This document shows positions 1-7,583 of a DNA stretch of 36,700 nucleotides, one piece after another (position 1 is the first letter of the stretch; the number at the start of each line of letters is the position of its first letter). The DNA lies in IMG/VR virus record IMGVR_UViG_3300009008_000118, positions 1 through 36,700 of that record, one strand, 5' to 3'. A program made the translations under genes and the position numbers. Source of the stretch: a virus. Below the pieces are notes generated by a model. The model was given only the letters and a program-made list of their open reading frames with translations, did no database searches and was not told where the DNA came from.

Positions 1-168
1 GTTCTTATTAAACTTAACCTCTACTTCATCCTTATGAAGCTCTTGAAGTTTGTTGAAAGGAGCCCAAGCTCTAAAGTAAGCGCACCCACCATCATTAGCT
101 GGGACTACTAATATTTTTAGCTTGTCCTGCTTTTTGGTAGCCTCTGTTTTTTCCTCTAGCTTTTCCAT
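1..168 (-). CDS. N-terminal fragment of a possible glycosyltransferase-like protein (runs off left edge)
   Basis: A minus-strand reading frame starts at the ATG at 166-168 and stays open for 56 codons to the window edge, so only the N-terminus is visible. After a charged leader of about 18 residues (Lys/Glu-rich) comes the segment KILVVPANDGGCAYFRAW. A hydrophobic strand followed by a glycine turn and an aromatic-Arg pair resembles the first strand of GT-B fold glycosyltransferases found in phages. That resemblance is weak and is an inference. There is no clear Shine-Dalgarno sequence. The start lies directly after the U-tract of the preceding terminator, so the gene probably has its own promoter or depends on readthrough. 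An in-frame GTG at 199-201 could extend it by 11 codons, but that start would lie inside the terminator stem. Confidence 0.55.
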   Translation of the reverse strand, partial: MEKLEEKTEATKKQDKLKILVVPANDGGCAYFRAWAPFNKLQELHKDEVEVKFNKN

Positions 169-170
169 AT

Positions 171-204
171 AAAAAAGGTGGAAGACTTTGAAGTCTTCCA
201 CCTT
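171..204 (-). terminator. Strong intrinsic terminator after the lipoprotein gene
   Basis: The arms 175-188 and 191-204 are perfect inverted repeats of 14 bp (AAGGTGGAAGACTT and its complement) with a 2-nt centre. On the minus strand the stem is followed by a run of six U. This is a textbook Rho-independent terminator. It ends the transcription unit containing SSB and the lipoprotein gene, which stops 32 bp upstream of the stem. Confidence 0.9.
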
Positions 205-235
205 ATAATAGTTGTGTTAGTAGTCCGATTTAAAA

Positions 236-796
236 TCAGATTACATTTTCTTCTTCTTCAAATTCCCACTCTTCGGCTTCAAATGCAGCCTCACTCTCAG
301 GAGAGGAGTGGGTCATACCTAGAGCAGCACCAACACTAGAAACTGCTGCTCCAACATCAACCTTCTTATCAAGAGGTACAATAGAACGGAAAGCGTTTAC
401 ATAGTGCTTACGCTTTCTACGGAACAGCAATACAAGTAAAGCTTCCCACCCAGCTAGGCCAGGAATAAACCCTTTAGCAATAGCCAAACCAGCATCAAAA
501 GCAGTACCGATAGCGGTATCTCCTAGAGCCCCAGAAAGGGGAATGTGGGCAGACTCTTCACTAGCAAGATCTTCCTTATTTACAACCACAACCTGAGTTC
601 CCTCAGGGATTGCTTCACGAACTGCCTCTGGCAGTTGGTCCATCGGTACAGGGGCATATTCTACTCCAGCAGCTACATTCTCAGGGGTAGTAACCACTAG
701 GTCACTATCCTCAAAGAAAGATTCGTAAGTGCGGCATGAGCTAAACCCAGCCACCATAATAATCCCTAAAATAAGGGGAGTAATAAAATTTTTCAT
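236..796 (-). CDS. Predicted phage lipoprotein with a C-proximal membrane segment (possible holin-like or envelope protein)
   Basis: The 186-residue protein begins with a classic signal sequence: MKN, then hydrophobic residues, then the lipobox-like GFSSC ending at Cys21. This predicts lipidation at Cys21. A second hydrophobic stretch at about residues 107-124 (FIPGLAGWEALLVLLF) is followed at once by the basic cluster RRKRKH. This arrangement of a Pro/Gly-rich helix, an Arg/Lys patch and then an amphipathic helix resembles some small phage membrane proteins, including holin-like ones. The C-terminus is strongly acidic. The start codon overlaps the stop of the SSB gene (ATGA, 793-796), so translation is probably coupled. 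It is the last gene before a strong terminator. Superinfection exclusion, lysis and envelope anchoring are all possible, and the sequence does not decide between them. Confidence 0.7.
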   Translation of the reverse strand: MKNFITPLILGIIMVAGFSSCRTYESFFEDSDLVVTTPENVAAGVEYAPVPMDQLPEAVREAIPEGTQVVVVNKEDLASEESAHIPLSGALGDTAIGTAFDAGLAIAKGFIPGLAGWEALLVLLFRRKRKHYVNAFRSIVPLDKKVDVGAAVSSVGAALGMTHSSPESEAAFEAEEWEFEEEENVI

Positions 797-1566
797 GACA
801 TTAATCTTTTTGTATAATCATCGTCAGACACCTCTTCTGAAGTATCCTCCTCGGGTAGAGAACGCTCTTTTACTCCCATAGCGGGTCGTAGTACTTGCGC
901 TGCCTCTTTAACTGCGTCATACTCTTCAAGTTTCACTAAACCGTGAACATCATGAAGGGATGACATAACCTCTGCAATAAGCTTCTTGCTTCCAAGAGAG
1001 GTTGCTTTAGGACGGAACATAGACTGGTCGTACTTAGGCCAACCACCTTCTTTCTTCATATGAAGTTTGAAGTCATGTCCGATTTCGGGATCAAGAATAC
1101 CGTTATCAGAATTCTCAAAGAGATCTGCGTAATCAGGATCCATCATAGTTTCCACTATCTTTTGGAAAAGAATTACTCCAATGGAGAAAATCTTAACCTC
1201 TTCCGAAGCTCTGTCAAAAACATTCAAGTAATAACGAGAGCGGGGTTTGATCTGCCTAGCAAGTGCTTCGTCATCTTTGCTACCAGTCTTCCAAAGACCA
1301 TAGTAAAGATCACACAAAGGACACTTCTCACCATGAATCTTACGACAATGAAAGTTCTTAACACTATCATCCCCTTGAGGGACACGATGAATTTTAGTCT
1401 CCGCATAGAAGGTATTTTCGGAGCCATCCTTTTCAGGAAGAATTCGCAGATAAGATTCACCTTCCTTCACTTGGTAAAATTTTGTCAGAAAATCCGCACT
1501 GCTAGATTGAGTGGGGTTAGTAAGTTGTTGGTGCTTCGCACGAAGCGCATTTAGGTCAATAGCCAT
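793..1566 (-). CDS. 32: gp32-like single-stranded DNA-binding protein
   Basis: This is a 257-residue homologue-like protein of T4 gp32, which coats single-stranded DNA during replication and recombination and recruits partner proteins through its acidic tail. The zinc-binding set is visible: His60 or His73, Cys74, Cys82 and Cys85 in the segment HCRKIHGEKCPLC. This matches the spacing of T4 His64/Cys77/Cys87/Cys90. The N-terminus carries Lys/Arg residues as in the cooperativity domain. The last 25 residues are acidic (EEDTSEEVSDDD), as expected for the protein-interaction tail. An AAGGA ribosome-binding site lies ahead of the ATG. The UvsY-like gene precedes it and the lipoprotein gene follows. 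It is slightly shorter than T4 gp32 (301 residues). Confidence 0.85.
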   Translation of the reverse strand: MAIDLNALRAKHQQLTNPTQSSSADFLTKFYQVKEGESYLRILPEKDGSENTFYAETKIHRVPQGDDSVKNFHCRKIHGEKCPLCDLYYGLWKTGSKDDEALARQIKPRSRYYLNVFDRASEEVKIFSIGVILFQKIVETMMDPDYADLFENSDNGILDPEIGHDFKLHMKKEGGWPKYDQSMFRPKATSLGSKKLIAEVMSSLHDVHGLVKLEEYDAVKEAAQVLRPAMGVKERSLPEEDTSEEVSDDDYTKRLMS

Positions 1567-1586
1567 AGTTTTAGTTTCCTTAGTTG

Positions 1587-2024
1587 TCAGTCATTAATCA
1601 TTCTTGTCTCTGCTCGACTGTTAGCAGAAAGCTGTATTAGTAAGTCCTTTCGGTGTTGCATGGAGGTAATCAAAGATTTGAGTAGTCCATACTTGTAAGT
1701 TTTTTCTTCAAGATCCTTCTTCATATCCTGAAGGGTAATATCAGTAGATACATAGTCTTGAATAGCAGCGACAGTAGTTTTTGAAAGAGTATTCCTTGCC
1801 GAATTCTTTAGTTCAGCTTCGTAAGCCTCAATCTCATTAGCACACTCTTTACTCTTTCTATTGGCGTACTCGCTTAACCCAGAATAATAAGAATACATAG
1901 TAGAGTGCCCCATAAGCTCTTCTTCTATAGAAAACTTATCAATTTCAAGAAGAGATTCAGAAAGGGTAATGTACAATTCCCAATCAAGGTCTTTGTATGC
2001 TTTAATTAAATCGTTAGCTCTCAT
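1587..2024 (-). CDS. UvsY-like recombination mediator (candidate)
   Basis: The 145-residue protein is mostly helical and charged. A YYSGLSEYANRKS segment is followed by a long predicted coiled coil and a C-terminal helix with Lys/Arg/His (SMQHRKDLL). Length, helical pattern and the position next to gp32 and the replicative helicase agree with UvsY, the T4 mediator that loads UvsX recombinase onto gp32-coated DNA. T4 UvsY has 137 residues and a comparable late segment around its Lys-Ser-Arg-Gly motif. Sequence identity by eye is low, so this is a contextual assignment. The gene overlaps the stop of the upstream HExxH gene by 11 nt. No UvsX is present in the window. Confidence 0.5.
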   Translation of the reverse strand: MRANDLIKAYKDLDWELYITLSESLLEIDKFSIEEELMGHSTMYSYYSGLSEYANRKSKECANEIEAYEAELKNSARNTLSKTTVAAIQDYVSTDITLQDMKKDLEEKTYKYGLLKSLITSMQHRKDLLIQLSANSRAETRMIND

Positions 2025-2379
2025 AAATTACTTTCCACAAATCAGGGTTTAACTTCTTGAATAATAATAGTCCTCTAGTTGCCTGTTCTACAATAAATTC
2101 ATTAGTTATTTTAATTTCTTCTTCAGTATCCTCATCTGTTGCCCTAACGCCCATTGTAGAAAATATAATATGGTTTATTTCGTGTATTAAAGTTATTATT
2201 AAGACCCTTTCAGACATATTATCATCTAACAATATCTCTAATTTATCAAAATCAACTAAACCTAGACAATCTTCCTTATCACTTTTTAAAGTCTTCTTAA
2301 AAAAGATAGGGAATACTGACCACCCATAATCTACCTGACCTATATCCTTAATTTGTTGTTTCAGATTCTTGGTCGGCAT
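2014..2379 (-). CDS. Small HExxH zinc-metallopeptidase-like protein
   Basis: This is a 121-residue single-domain protein with HEINH at residues 66-70 (His66, Glu67, His70) inside a hydrophobic helix (LIITLIHEINHIIF). An acidic stretch and a helix with Glu follow (EEEIKITNEFIVEQ), which could supply the third zinc ligand as in ImmA/IrrE-type or minigluzincin folds. Small HExxH proteins are common in phage genomes, but their substrates are mostly unknown. Here it is translationally packed between the helicase (32-nt overlap at its start) and the UvsY-like gene (11-nt overlap at its end), so it is co-expressed with the replisome. A proteolytic role is inferred only from the motif. Confidence 0.65.
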   Translation of the reverse strand: MPTKNLKQQIKDIGQVDYGWSVFPIFFKKTLKSDKEDCLGLVDFDKLEILLDDNMSERVLIITLIHEINHIIFSTMGVRATDEDTEEEIKITNEFIVEQATRGLLLFKKLNPDLWKVIYES

Positions 2380-3664
2380 CGTTCAGTTCTCTCATGACTA
2401 AGGTATTATAATTAACAGACATTGGAATAAGAAATCTAGCCTTGCCATTTCTAGCTTTCATAACATAAGTTCTCATAAGACCCTCATCAAACTCCTCCTC
2501 ATCTTGATTAAGAGAAATTGCTAAATCTACTACCCTAAACTTACCATAGGAGTCTCCTAAATGCTCATCAGTAATAATATTTGCAGATCTCCCTGCCCTA
2601 TTAGTTTGAGTAGCAGTCCATAATAGTATATCTTTCTCCACAGCCATGCCCCGTAGCTCCTCTGCTATCCTCTGTTGGCCTTCATACTCACTCATACCGT
2701 CTCTAAGAGGTCGTAACAGTTCCATGTAGTCCAATATAACTACATCAGGCTCAAAATCCTCATAGCTCTGTAGTTGATTAAGGTAAGACCTAATAGAATT
2801 TATATTAGCCATACCAGTAGGGAACTCTTTAATCCTTAAATCAGCTTTATTAAGAGTTTTCTTAAAGATGGAATGTCTTTGTCTAAGTAATTTTTGACCT
2901 GAATCCTGTCCCAAAGTAATTTGAGGGATTAATGTGGCTATTGAATCAATTCTTTGGGCAACCCTATCCTCACACATCTCCAAAGAAATATACACTACCT
3001 TAAGATTGTTTATCAAACAAGTAACAGCTTGATTGGCTAAGTACAAAGACTTACCACCACCAGGAAAACCAACCACCATGGCAAGTTCCTTTTTCCTCAA
3101 GCCTCCCCCTGTTAATCCTCTATCTAGGCTGGGTAGACAAGTCTTAATAAAGTCCCCTTCATTAATTGAAAGCAAACGCTCCCAACGAGCATCTACATCT
3201 TCAAAGTAATTCTGCCCGAAATCTTGCGAACGAGCTACTAGCAAAGCATCTTTAACTTCTTTCTCGATCTCATCAAAACGGCCATCCTTCATTAAATCTA
3301 CAGACTTGGTAATAGCCTGCTTCATGGACTCCCTTTTGGCAAATTTCTCTACACAATCAATAACAAACTCTGGGTTGTTACAGGAAGATGCATCTAAATT
3401 GTTTACAAGATATAGCTCATCCTCATACTCGGAAATACTCTCTGAGCCTTTCTTCTTATCCTTACAAAACTCTAGAAGGAAATCATCATTAGGTAACTTA
3501 TGATACTTGCGAAAGAACTCAGAAATACCATCGTAAAGAATACCGTGAATAGGGTATTCAAAGAACTCACTCCTGATTAGAGGAGCAGCCTCATTGAAAA
3601 AGTCTAGACTGCTCTTTGCAAGGTTTAAGATACCTCTCTGAATGTTGTCTGAAAAGTCGTACAT
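2348..3664 (-). CDS. 41: DnaB/gp41-family replicative helicase
   Basis: The 438-residue protein has a RecA-like motor. Walker A is GFPGGGKS at residues 199-206, the switch strand is VVYISLEM at 223-230, and Walker B is VVILDY ending near Asp312. A TQTNRAG segment near residue 355 corresponds to the conserved motif H3 region of DnaB. Residues 1-150 form a helical N-terminal domain. This is the ring helicase that unwinds the fork ahead of the polymerase. Its length is close to that of T4 gp41 (475). There is no Shine-Dalgarno sequence. Between the previous stop and the ATG lie only 11 nt, reading CTATATACTAC, which looks like a -10 box. No separate primase is seen in the window. Confidence 0.9.
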   Translation of the reverse strand: MYDFSDNIQRGILNLAKSSLDFFNEAAPLIRSEFFEYPIHGILYDGISEFFRKYHKLPNDDFLLEFCKDKKKGSESISEYEDELYLVNNLDASSCNNPEFVIDCVEKFAKRESMKQAITKSVDLMKDGRFDEIEKEVKDALLVARSQDFGQNYFEDVDARWERLLSINEGDFIKTCLPSLDRGLTGGGLRKKELAMVVGFPGGGKSLYLANQAVTCLINNLKVVYISLEMCEDRVAQRIDSIATLIPQITLGQDSGQKLLRQRHSIFKKTLNKADLRIKEFPTGMANINSIRSYLNQLQSYEDFEPDVVILDYMELLRPLRDGMSEYEGQQRIAEELRGMAVEKDILLWTATQTNRAGRSANIITDEHLGDSYGKFRVVDLAISLNQDEEEFDEGLMRTYVMKARNGKARFLIPMSVNYNTLVMRELNDADQESETTN

Positions 3665-3675
3665 GTAGTATATAG

Positions 3676-4119
3676 TTATTTGTTATTTAAGTTTCTGTAT
3701 CCAGCATGATTATCATACATGGAGTTGCGTAGTTTTTTGGATATTTCTTTTCCATTTTTTATTTCTTCTTGTGTTTTTCTAGTAAGTTTCCCTTGTTCAT
3801 GTAGGGTATCTAATGCACCTTTCTTTAAAGTAATTTTCTTGTAAGGGGAGGTTTTTTCTTCTGCCTGTTTTTTAGCTATATCCACTAAACCCTCATGTAC
3901 CTCCTTAGCCTTAGCCTTGTCCTTATATACTAGATTGTGTTGGTTCCTTTTTACAGTATGAAAATCACAACCATTGAAAATAACAGGTATATTGCCCCAA
4001 TGCCTATCTTTTAATTTTTTACATTCAGGACAATAAGAACGAGAAGGGGCCTTACTCATAGGGGCTTCTCGTTCCCAAAGTACTTTACAATCGTGACAAA
4101 TGAATTCGTATATAGCCAT
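3676..4119 (-). CDS. FmdB-type zinc-ribbon protein
   Basis: The 147-residue protein opens with MAIYEFICHDC and carries two CxxC knuckles, Cys8/Cys11 and Cys30/Cys33 (CPEC). This is the layout of the FmdB/CxxC-CxxC zinc-ribbon family. The rest is Lys/Glu-rich and probably helical (about residues 65-130). A nucleic-acid or protein-binding adaptor role is plausible. Because it lies directly ahead of the helicase it could act in helicase loading or regulation, but that is inference. It starts 6 nt after the stop of the adhesin gene. It lacks a Shine-Dalgarno sequence and has CTATAATAATAC immediately before the ATG. Confidence 0.65.
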   Translation of the reverse strand: MAIYEFICHDCKVLWEREAPMSKAPSRSYCPECKKLKDRHWGNIPVIFNGCDFHTVKRNQHNLVYKDKAKAKEVHEGLVDIAKKQAEEKTSPYKKITLKKGALDTLHEQGKLTRKTQEEIKNGKEISKKLRNSMYDNHAGYRNLNNK

Positions 4120-4125
4120 GTATTA

Positions 4126-7100
4126 TTATAGACACCAAGGAGGCCCACATGGAGCATTTCCTACCTCAATATCGAAATTATCTATAGCAGGACCAGTCCA
4201 AGGTATTCCTGCTGAAAGATCAGGGCAATCACCCAAACTTCTTCTTCCACCGCCTGTACTAAAATGAGGCAAGCCACTAAGAGGAATGCAAAGGTCATTC
4301 ATCCAGGCCGAACCTAGGGATGCCGTATCTGTCTGAGTGTTATAGTCAGGAAGACCTCCTGTAGGAGGGTTAGTACCAGGAGGACCCATAAGCTGATTAG
4401 TATAATCCCAGTAGTTTCCTGAAAAAAGCATTCCAGAAAGTGTTCCAGATAGAGTTAAGTCGTCACCACCCGAAATTAAATCATGACAGTCATTTGCCCC
4501 AACACTGCCCCCGAAACTGTGGTTAGAATATTCTCCCCACCTATTATCCGCAACTACAAAGTTAAGCATAGGTTTAGGTGCGTAGTTACTAGAGTTATTA
4601 CCATAATAACCAAGGCATTGACAGGAATCTTTATTTACAAGTCTGTAATCTCCTTTCATAGGGTCTTGCTCAGAGGAGGAGTTTGAAGTATATCTTCCTC
4701 CAGGTTGGTTATCTCCAAATTGATGTTCGGCTTCTAAAGTAGGTCTAAACATAAGATCACAAGGACGATCATCTTGATTAACCCATCCCCAAGCCGCATG
4801 GTAAGTATTTCCACTACATTGAGCTTCATCCCACCCACCAGCTACAGTAGCATCTCCAGAAACAATAATTCCAGAAGCATCAATATAAGACCAAAGCCTA
4901 CTAGGCACTTCCCACCAATAATCTTCACCAGACTTCTTGCATATTCTCTTTTGTATACTAAGGTTTGGATGATCTACACTTGACGCAATGAACTGTTTTG
5001 CTTCTGTAGGCGTACCAAAAAACTGACCAGAAGTTAAGCTAAAGCTCTCAGAGGCAGAAGTAGAAGTAGCAAGCCCCCCACTAACAGAGAAATCCTGGAA
5101 CTTTTCGCCCATTCCATAATATATCGCACTATTTCCTCCCATAGCCCAGTTACCTACAAATCTTGCATTAACAAGACTACCTTTAGTCTGCCCAGCAATG
5201 TAAACAGCATTAGACTTATAAGGAGAAATATTGAAATTTCCTGAATCACCAGGATTTGGCATATCTGCGAAGTTTCCAATAATATCAATCCCACTAGAAT
5301 GTGAGGTTGTCTGGAACGCATCTGCGTGGGCTCCTGCCGCAAAACCATTGTGATGTATCCAGTTACCTGCACAACAAACATCAAGTCCACTATTCTTAAT
5401 AGCGTCTCCACCACCTTCTGAAATATTGCATCGTTTAACAGTACAACCATTTCCAGTCAGTATCACAGTAGAAGTACCACCTTTAATAAGTCCATCTGTA
5501 ATTAAAGTATTTGTAGGGTCAGGATTGCTCCCACCATCATTAGACTGAATTCCATAGGATAAATGACCTGATTTCTTTTTATAATTATACCCAGTTTGTG
5601 AACTGTTATAATACATGCTAGGTCCTGCGCTTGTATCAGTAGTCCCTAATCCTTCTAATGCTACACCTGGATCATAATCATCAGTACTATTATGTAAGTC
5701 CCAAAGCCTTTGTCTTGCTGCTATGGCAGCAGGAGTGTTAACAATAGAGGGCGCACCCATGCAAGCATCCATAATAAAGTTCCTAAGAGTTACTCCAGCA
5801 ACTTTAATTTTAATAGGCTTATAACTAATGAAATTCTCATACACCCCTGGGGTTGTTATTTCTATCCTACCAGTACTTAAGCTATCCAAAGAAGGGTATA
5901 GTAGAGCGAACCCGCTAAGTTCAATATCAGGATCTATATTATGTGCATTAGCATTATAGGGTGAAGAATTCTCTATTTTAAAGTAATCATTGTTAGGCCC
6001 AGTAGTTGATTTCCAAGGAATTACCCAATCCATACCAAGAGAAGAGACTAAATCCCCTGATACTGGGCCTCCTGCAAAATTAATAATAGAATTTATATGA
6101 CCATATGGGGCCATCCTACCAGGAGGATTAAGATTATAATCAAATTCCTCGGTTGCTACGAAGTTTGTTCCAGCAGAAGCAACCGTAACATATACAGAAG
6201 CATCATTAGAAAGCTTACCGTGGCTATCTCTAAATCTATAAGTAAATACATCTACGCCTTCAGGAGTACTATCAGGCTGATCAAGTGCAGAATAAGTTAT
6301 CTTTCCTTCATTATTGTCCACGGTCACAGTACCACTAAGAGGGGCTATAGATCCAGGGAAGACAGTCCTTAAAGTTGCTACATCAATAGTTTTGCCACCA
6401 AAAGCTTGATCATTATGTAAAACATCTAATACTTTTACGAAACCGAAAGATGTACTATAGTGATCATTCCAGGCATAAGGAGGAGTCGCAAAAGTCCCTC
6501 CAGGTCTACCTTGTTGTCCACCAGGAGGAATTTGATTACAAGTTAGATCACCCTCAGGGCCATCTAAATAAAGATCATAAGGCATTCTATTGGGAAGGGA
6601 TGTATCCCAAAACCTTAATCTGTAAATTCCACCATCCCATTGCCTACTACCAGAGGTCCCTCCAGCATGACTAGAATCAAAAAGACTTAATATGTAAGAA
6701 TCATTCCAGTTATCAAAAATATCGTCATAAGTATAATCTATAGGCAAATCAATTTCATTAATCTCCTTAAGGCCTCCATCAACATAGATGCTTACTATAA
6801 CCTTTGCAGGTAAGGTATCATCAGGAGCTACACCTATACAATTTACTGTTACATGTTGCATTAACCCACCTCCACTTAAGCAGTTAGAGGCTACAGTTGC
6901 TTGATGACCCCAACCACCAAGATCAGTGGACTCATTTGTTGCTCTAAGCCTTACTTGAAGGTGTTGACCATTATATGGGTGACCTACACTTCCTTGAAGA
7001 ATAGAAATATTACAATTAGAATGAGAATTATTGCCAGTATCAGGGGCGATTTCAAGTATTCTAGGAGGACCTGTATCAGTGAAATCATGAGGTGTCATCC

Positions 7101-7488
7101 AGAAATCAATGGCGAATTGTTTATTAGTCTTAACACTACTTATAAAAGGTGCTAAAGTGCCTCTGGCATTTCCAGTAGACCCACTTGTAGTAATACCAGA
7201 AGTACATACGGAAAGATCTCTTACCCATTCCCCTCCAGTTTTAGCGAGGCTAGTTACTATTTGATTAGGGGCTCGGTTCCATACCGTGTTTTGACCATAT
7301 TCTGAAAAATCATAATCAACGATAATATGATCGTTGTAAAACATAGACCCATTTCTTAACTGATTCTCATTAGCATTTGCAGGTACCACCCCCGTTCTAG
7401 CAGCTACCCACGCCAATGCTCTATTGTAAAGGATTTTACTTCTCCCTAAATAACGATCTCTATAACCACCATGCGTATTCCAAGCCAT
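4126..7488 (-). CDS. Large LamG / Ig-cadherin-like / beta-helix adhesin or tail-spike protein
   Basis: The 1120-residue protein appears built from several extracellular-type modules. Residues of about 40-310 look like a LamG/concanavalin-type sandwich (FAIDFWMTP, and later a GGIYRLRFWD strand). About 345-440 is a cadherin/Ig-like repeat with VLDVLHND and VFTYRFRDSHGKLSND, as in tandem Ig domains of surface proteins. About 530-860 is rich in short G/N-turn strands typical of a right-handed beta-helix (NGCTVKRCNISEGGGDAIKN, HADAFQTTSHSSGIDIIGN), as in pectate-lyase-like spikes. The likely role is receptor or glycan binding, possibly depolymerisation, but no catalytic triad was confirmed. I chose the ATG at 7488 because GGAGG lies 8 nt upstream. 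An upstream start at 7503 would lie inside the hairpin. It sits among replication genes, far from the other virion genes. Confidence 0.75.
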   Translation of the reverse strand: MAWNTHGGYRDRYLGRSKILYNRALAWVAARTGVVPANANENQLRNGSMFYNDHIIVDYDFSEYGQNTVWNRAPNQIVTSLAKTGGEWVRDLSVCTSGITTSGSTGNARGTLAPFISSVKTNKQFAIDFWMTPHDFTDTGPPRILEIAPDTGNNSHSNCNISILQGSVGHPYNGQHLQVRLRATNESTDLGGWGHQATVASNCLSGGGLMQHVTVNCIGVAPDDTLPAKVIVSIYVDGGLKEINEIDLPIDYTYDDIFDNWNDSYILSLFDSSHAGGTSGSRQWDGGIYRLRFWDTSLPNRMPYDLYLDGPEGDLTCNQIPPGGQQGRPGGTFATPPYAWNDHYSTSFGFVKVLDVLHNDQAFGGKTIDVATLRTVFPGSIAPLSGTVTVDNNEGKITYSALDQPDSTPEGVDVFTYRFRDSHGKLSNDASVYVTVASAGTNFVATEEFDYNLNPPGRMAPYGHINSIINFAGGPVSGDLVSSLGMDWVIPWKSTTGPNNDYFKIENSSPYNANAHNIDPDIELSGFALLYPSLDSLSTGRIEITTPGVYENFISYKPIKIKVAGVTLRNFIMDACMGAPSIVNTPAAIAARQRLWDLHNSTDDYDPGVALEGLGTTDTSAGPSMYYNSSQTGYNYKKKSGHLSYGIQSNDGGSNPDPTNTLITDGLIKGGTSTVILTGNGCTVKRCNISEGGGDAIKNSGLDVCCAGNWIHHNGFAAGAHADAFQTTSHSSGIDIIGNFADMPNPGDSGNFNISPYKSNAVYIAGQTKGSLVNARFVGNWAMGGNSAIYYGMGEKFQDFSVSGGLATSTSASESFSLTSGQFFGTPTEAKQFIASSVDHPNLSIQKRICKKSGEDYWWEVPSRLWSYIDASGIIVSGDATVAGGWDEAQCSGNTYHAAWGWVNQDDRPCDLMFRPTLEAEHQFGDNQPGGRYTSNSSSEQDPMKGDYRLVNKDSCQCLGYYGNNSSNYAPKPMLNFVVADNRWGEYSNHSFGGSVGANDCHDLISGGDDLTLSGTLSGMLFSGNYWDYTNQLMGPPGTNPPTGGLPDYNTQTDTASLGSAWMNDLCIPLSGLPHFSTGGGRRSLGDCPDLSAGIPWTGPAIDNFDIEVGNAPCGPPWCL

Positions 7489-7492
7489 AATA

Positions 7493-7537
7493 AATACCTC
7501 CAAGTATTCATTAGTATGTAGAATACTTGGAGGTATT
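7493..7537 (-). promoter_or_regulatory. Perfect 17-bp inverted repeat sequestering the ribosome-binding site of the adhesin gene
   Basis: Arms 7493-7509 and 7521-7537 are exact complements with an 11-nt loop. On the minus-strand RNA the downstream arm contains GGAGG, 8 nt before the ATG at 7488. The upstream arm contains the matching CCUCC. Readthrough RNA from NrdJ should fold and hide the ribosome-binding site. The stem is followed by UAUUAUGG and not a U-run, so it is not a normal terminator. T4 controls genes e, soc and 49 in a comparable way, by hairpins in early readthrough RNA. I could not recognise a consensus late promoter in the loop. Confidence 0.8.
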
Positions 7538-7583
7538 AACTGTTAATTATTCCTCAAAATCATCCCCTTCTTTGGGTAATTTT

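Noticed and set aside
1060-1554. Plus-strand open frame of 164 codons opposite the SSB gene
   Set aside because: The minus-strand frame has the gp32 zinc motif and normal composition. The opposite frame has no recognisable domain and is a shadow.
7489-7503. Longer start (MEVFI-) for the adhesin gene
   Set aside because: It has no ribosome-binding site and lies within the hairpin. GGAGG is correctly spaced for the ATG at 7488.
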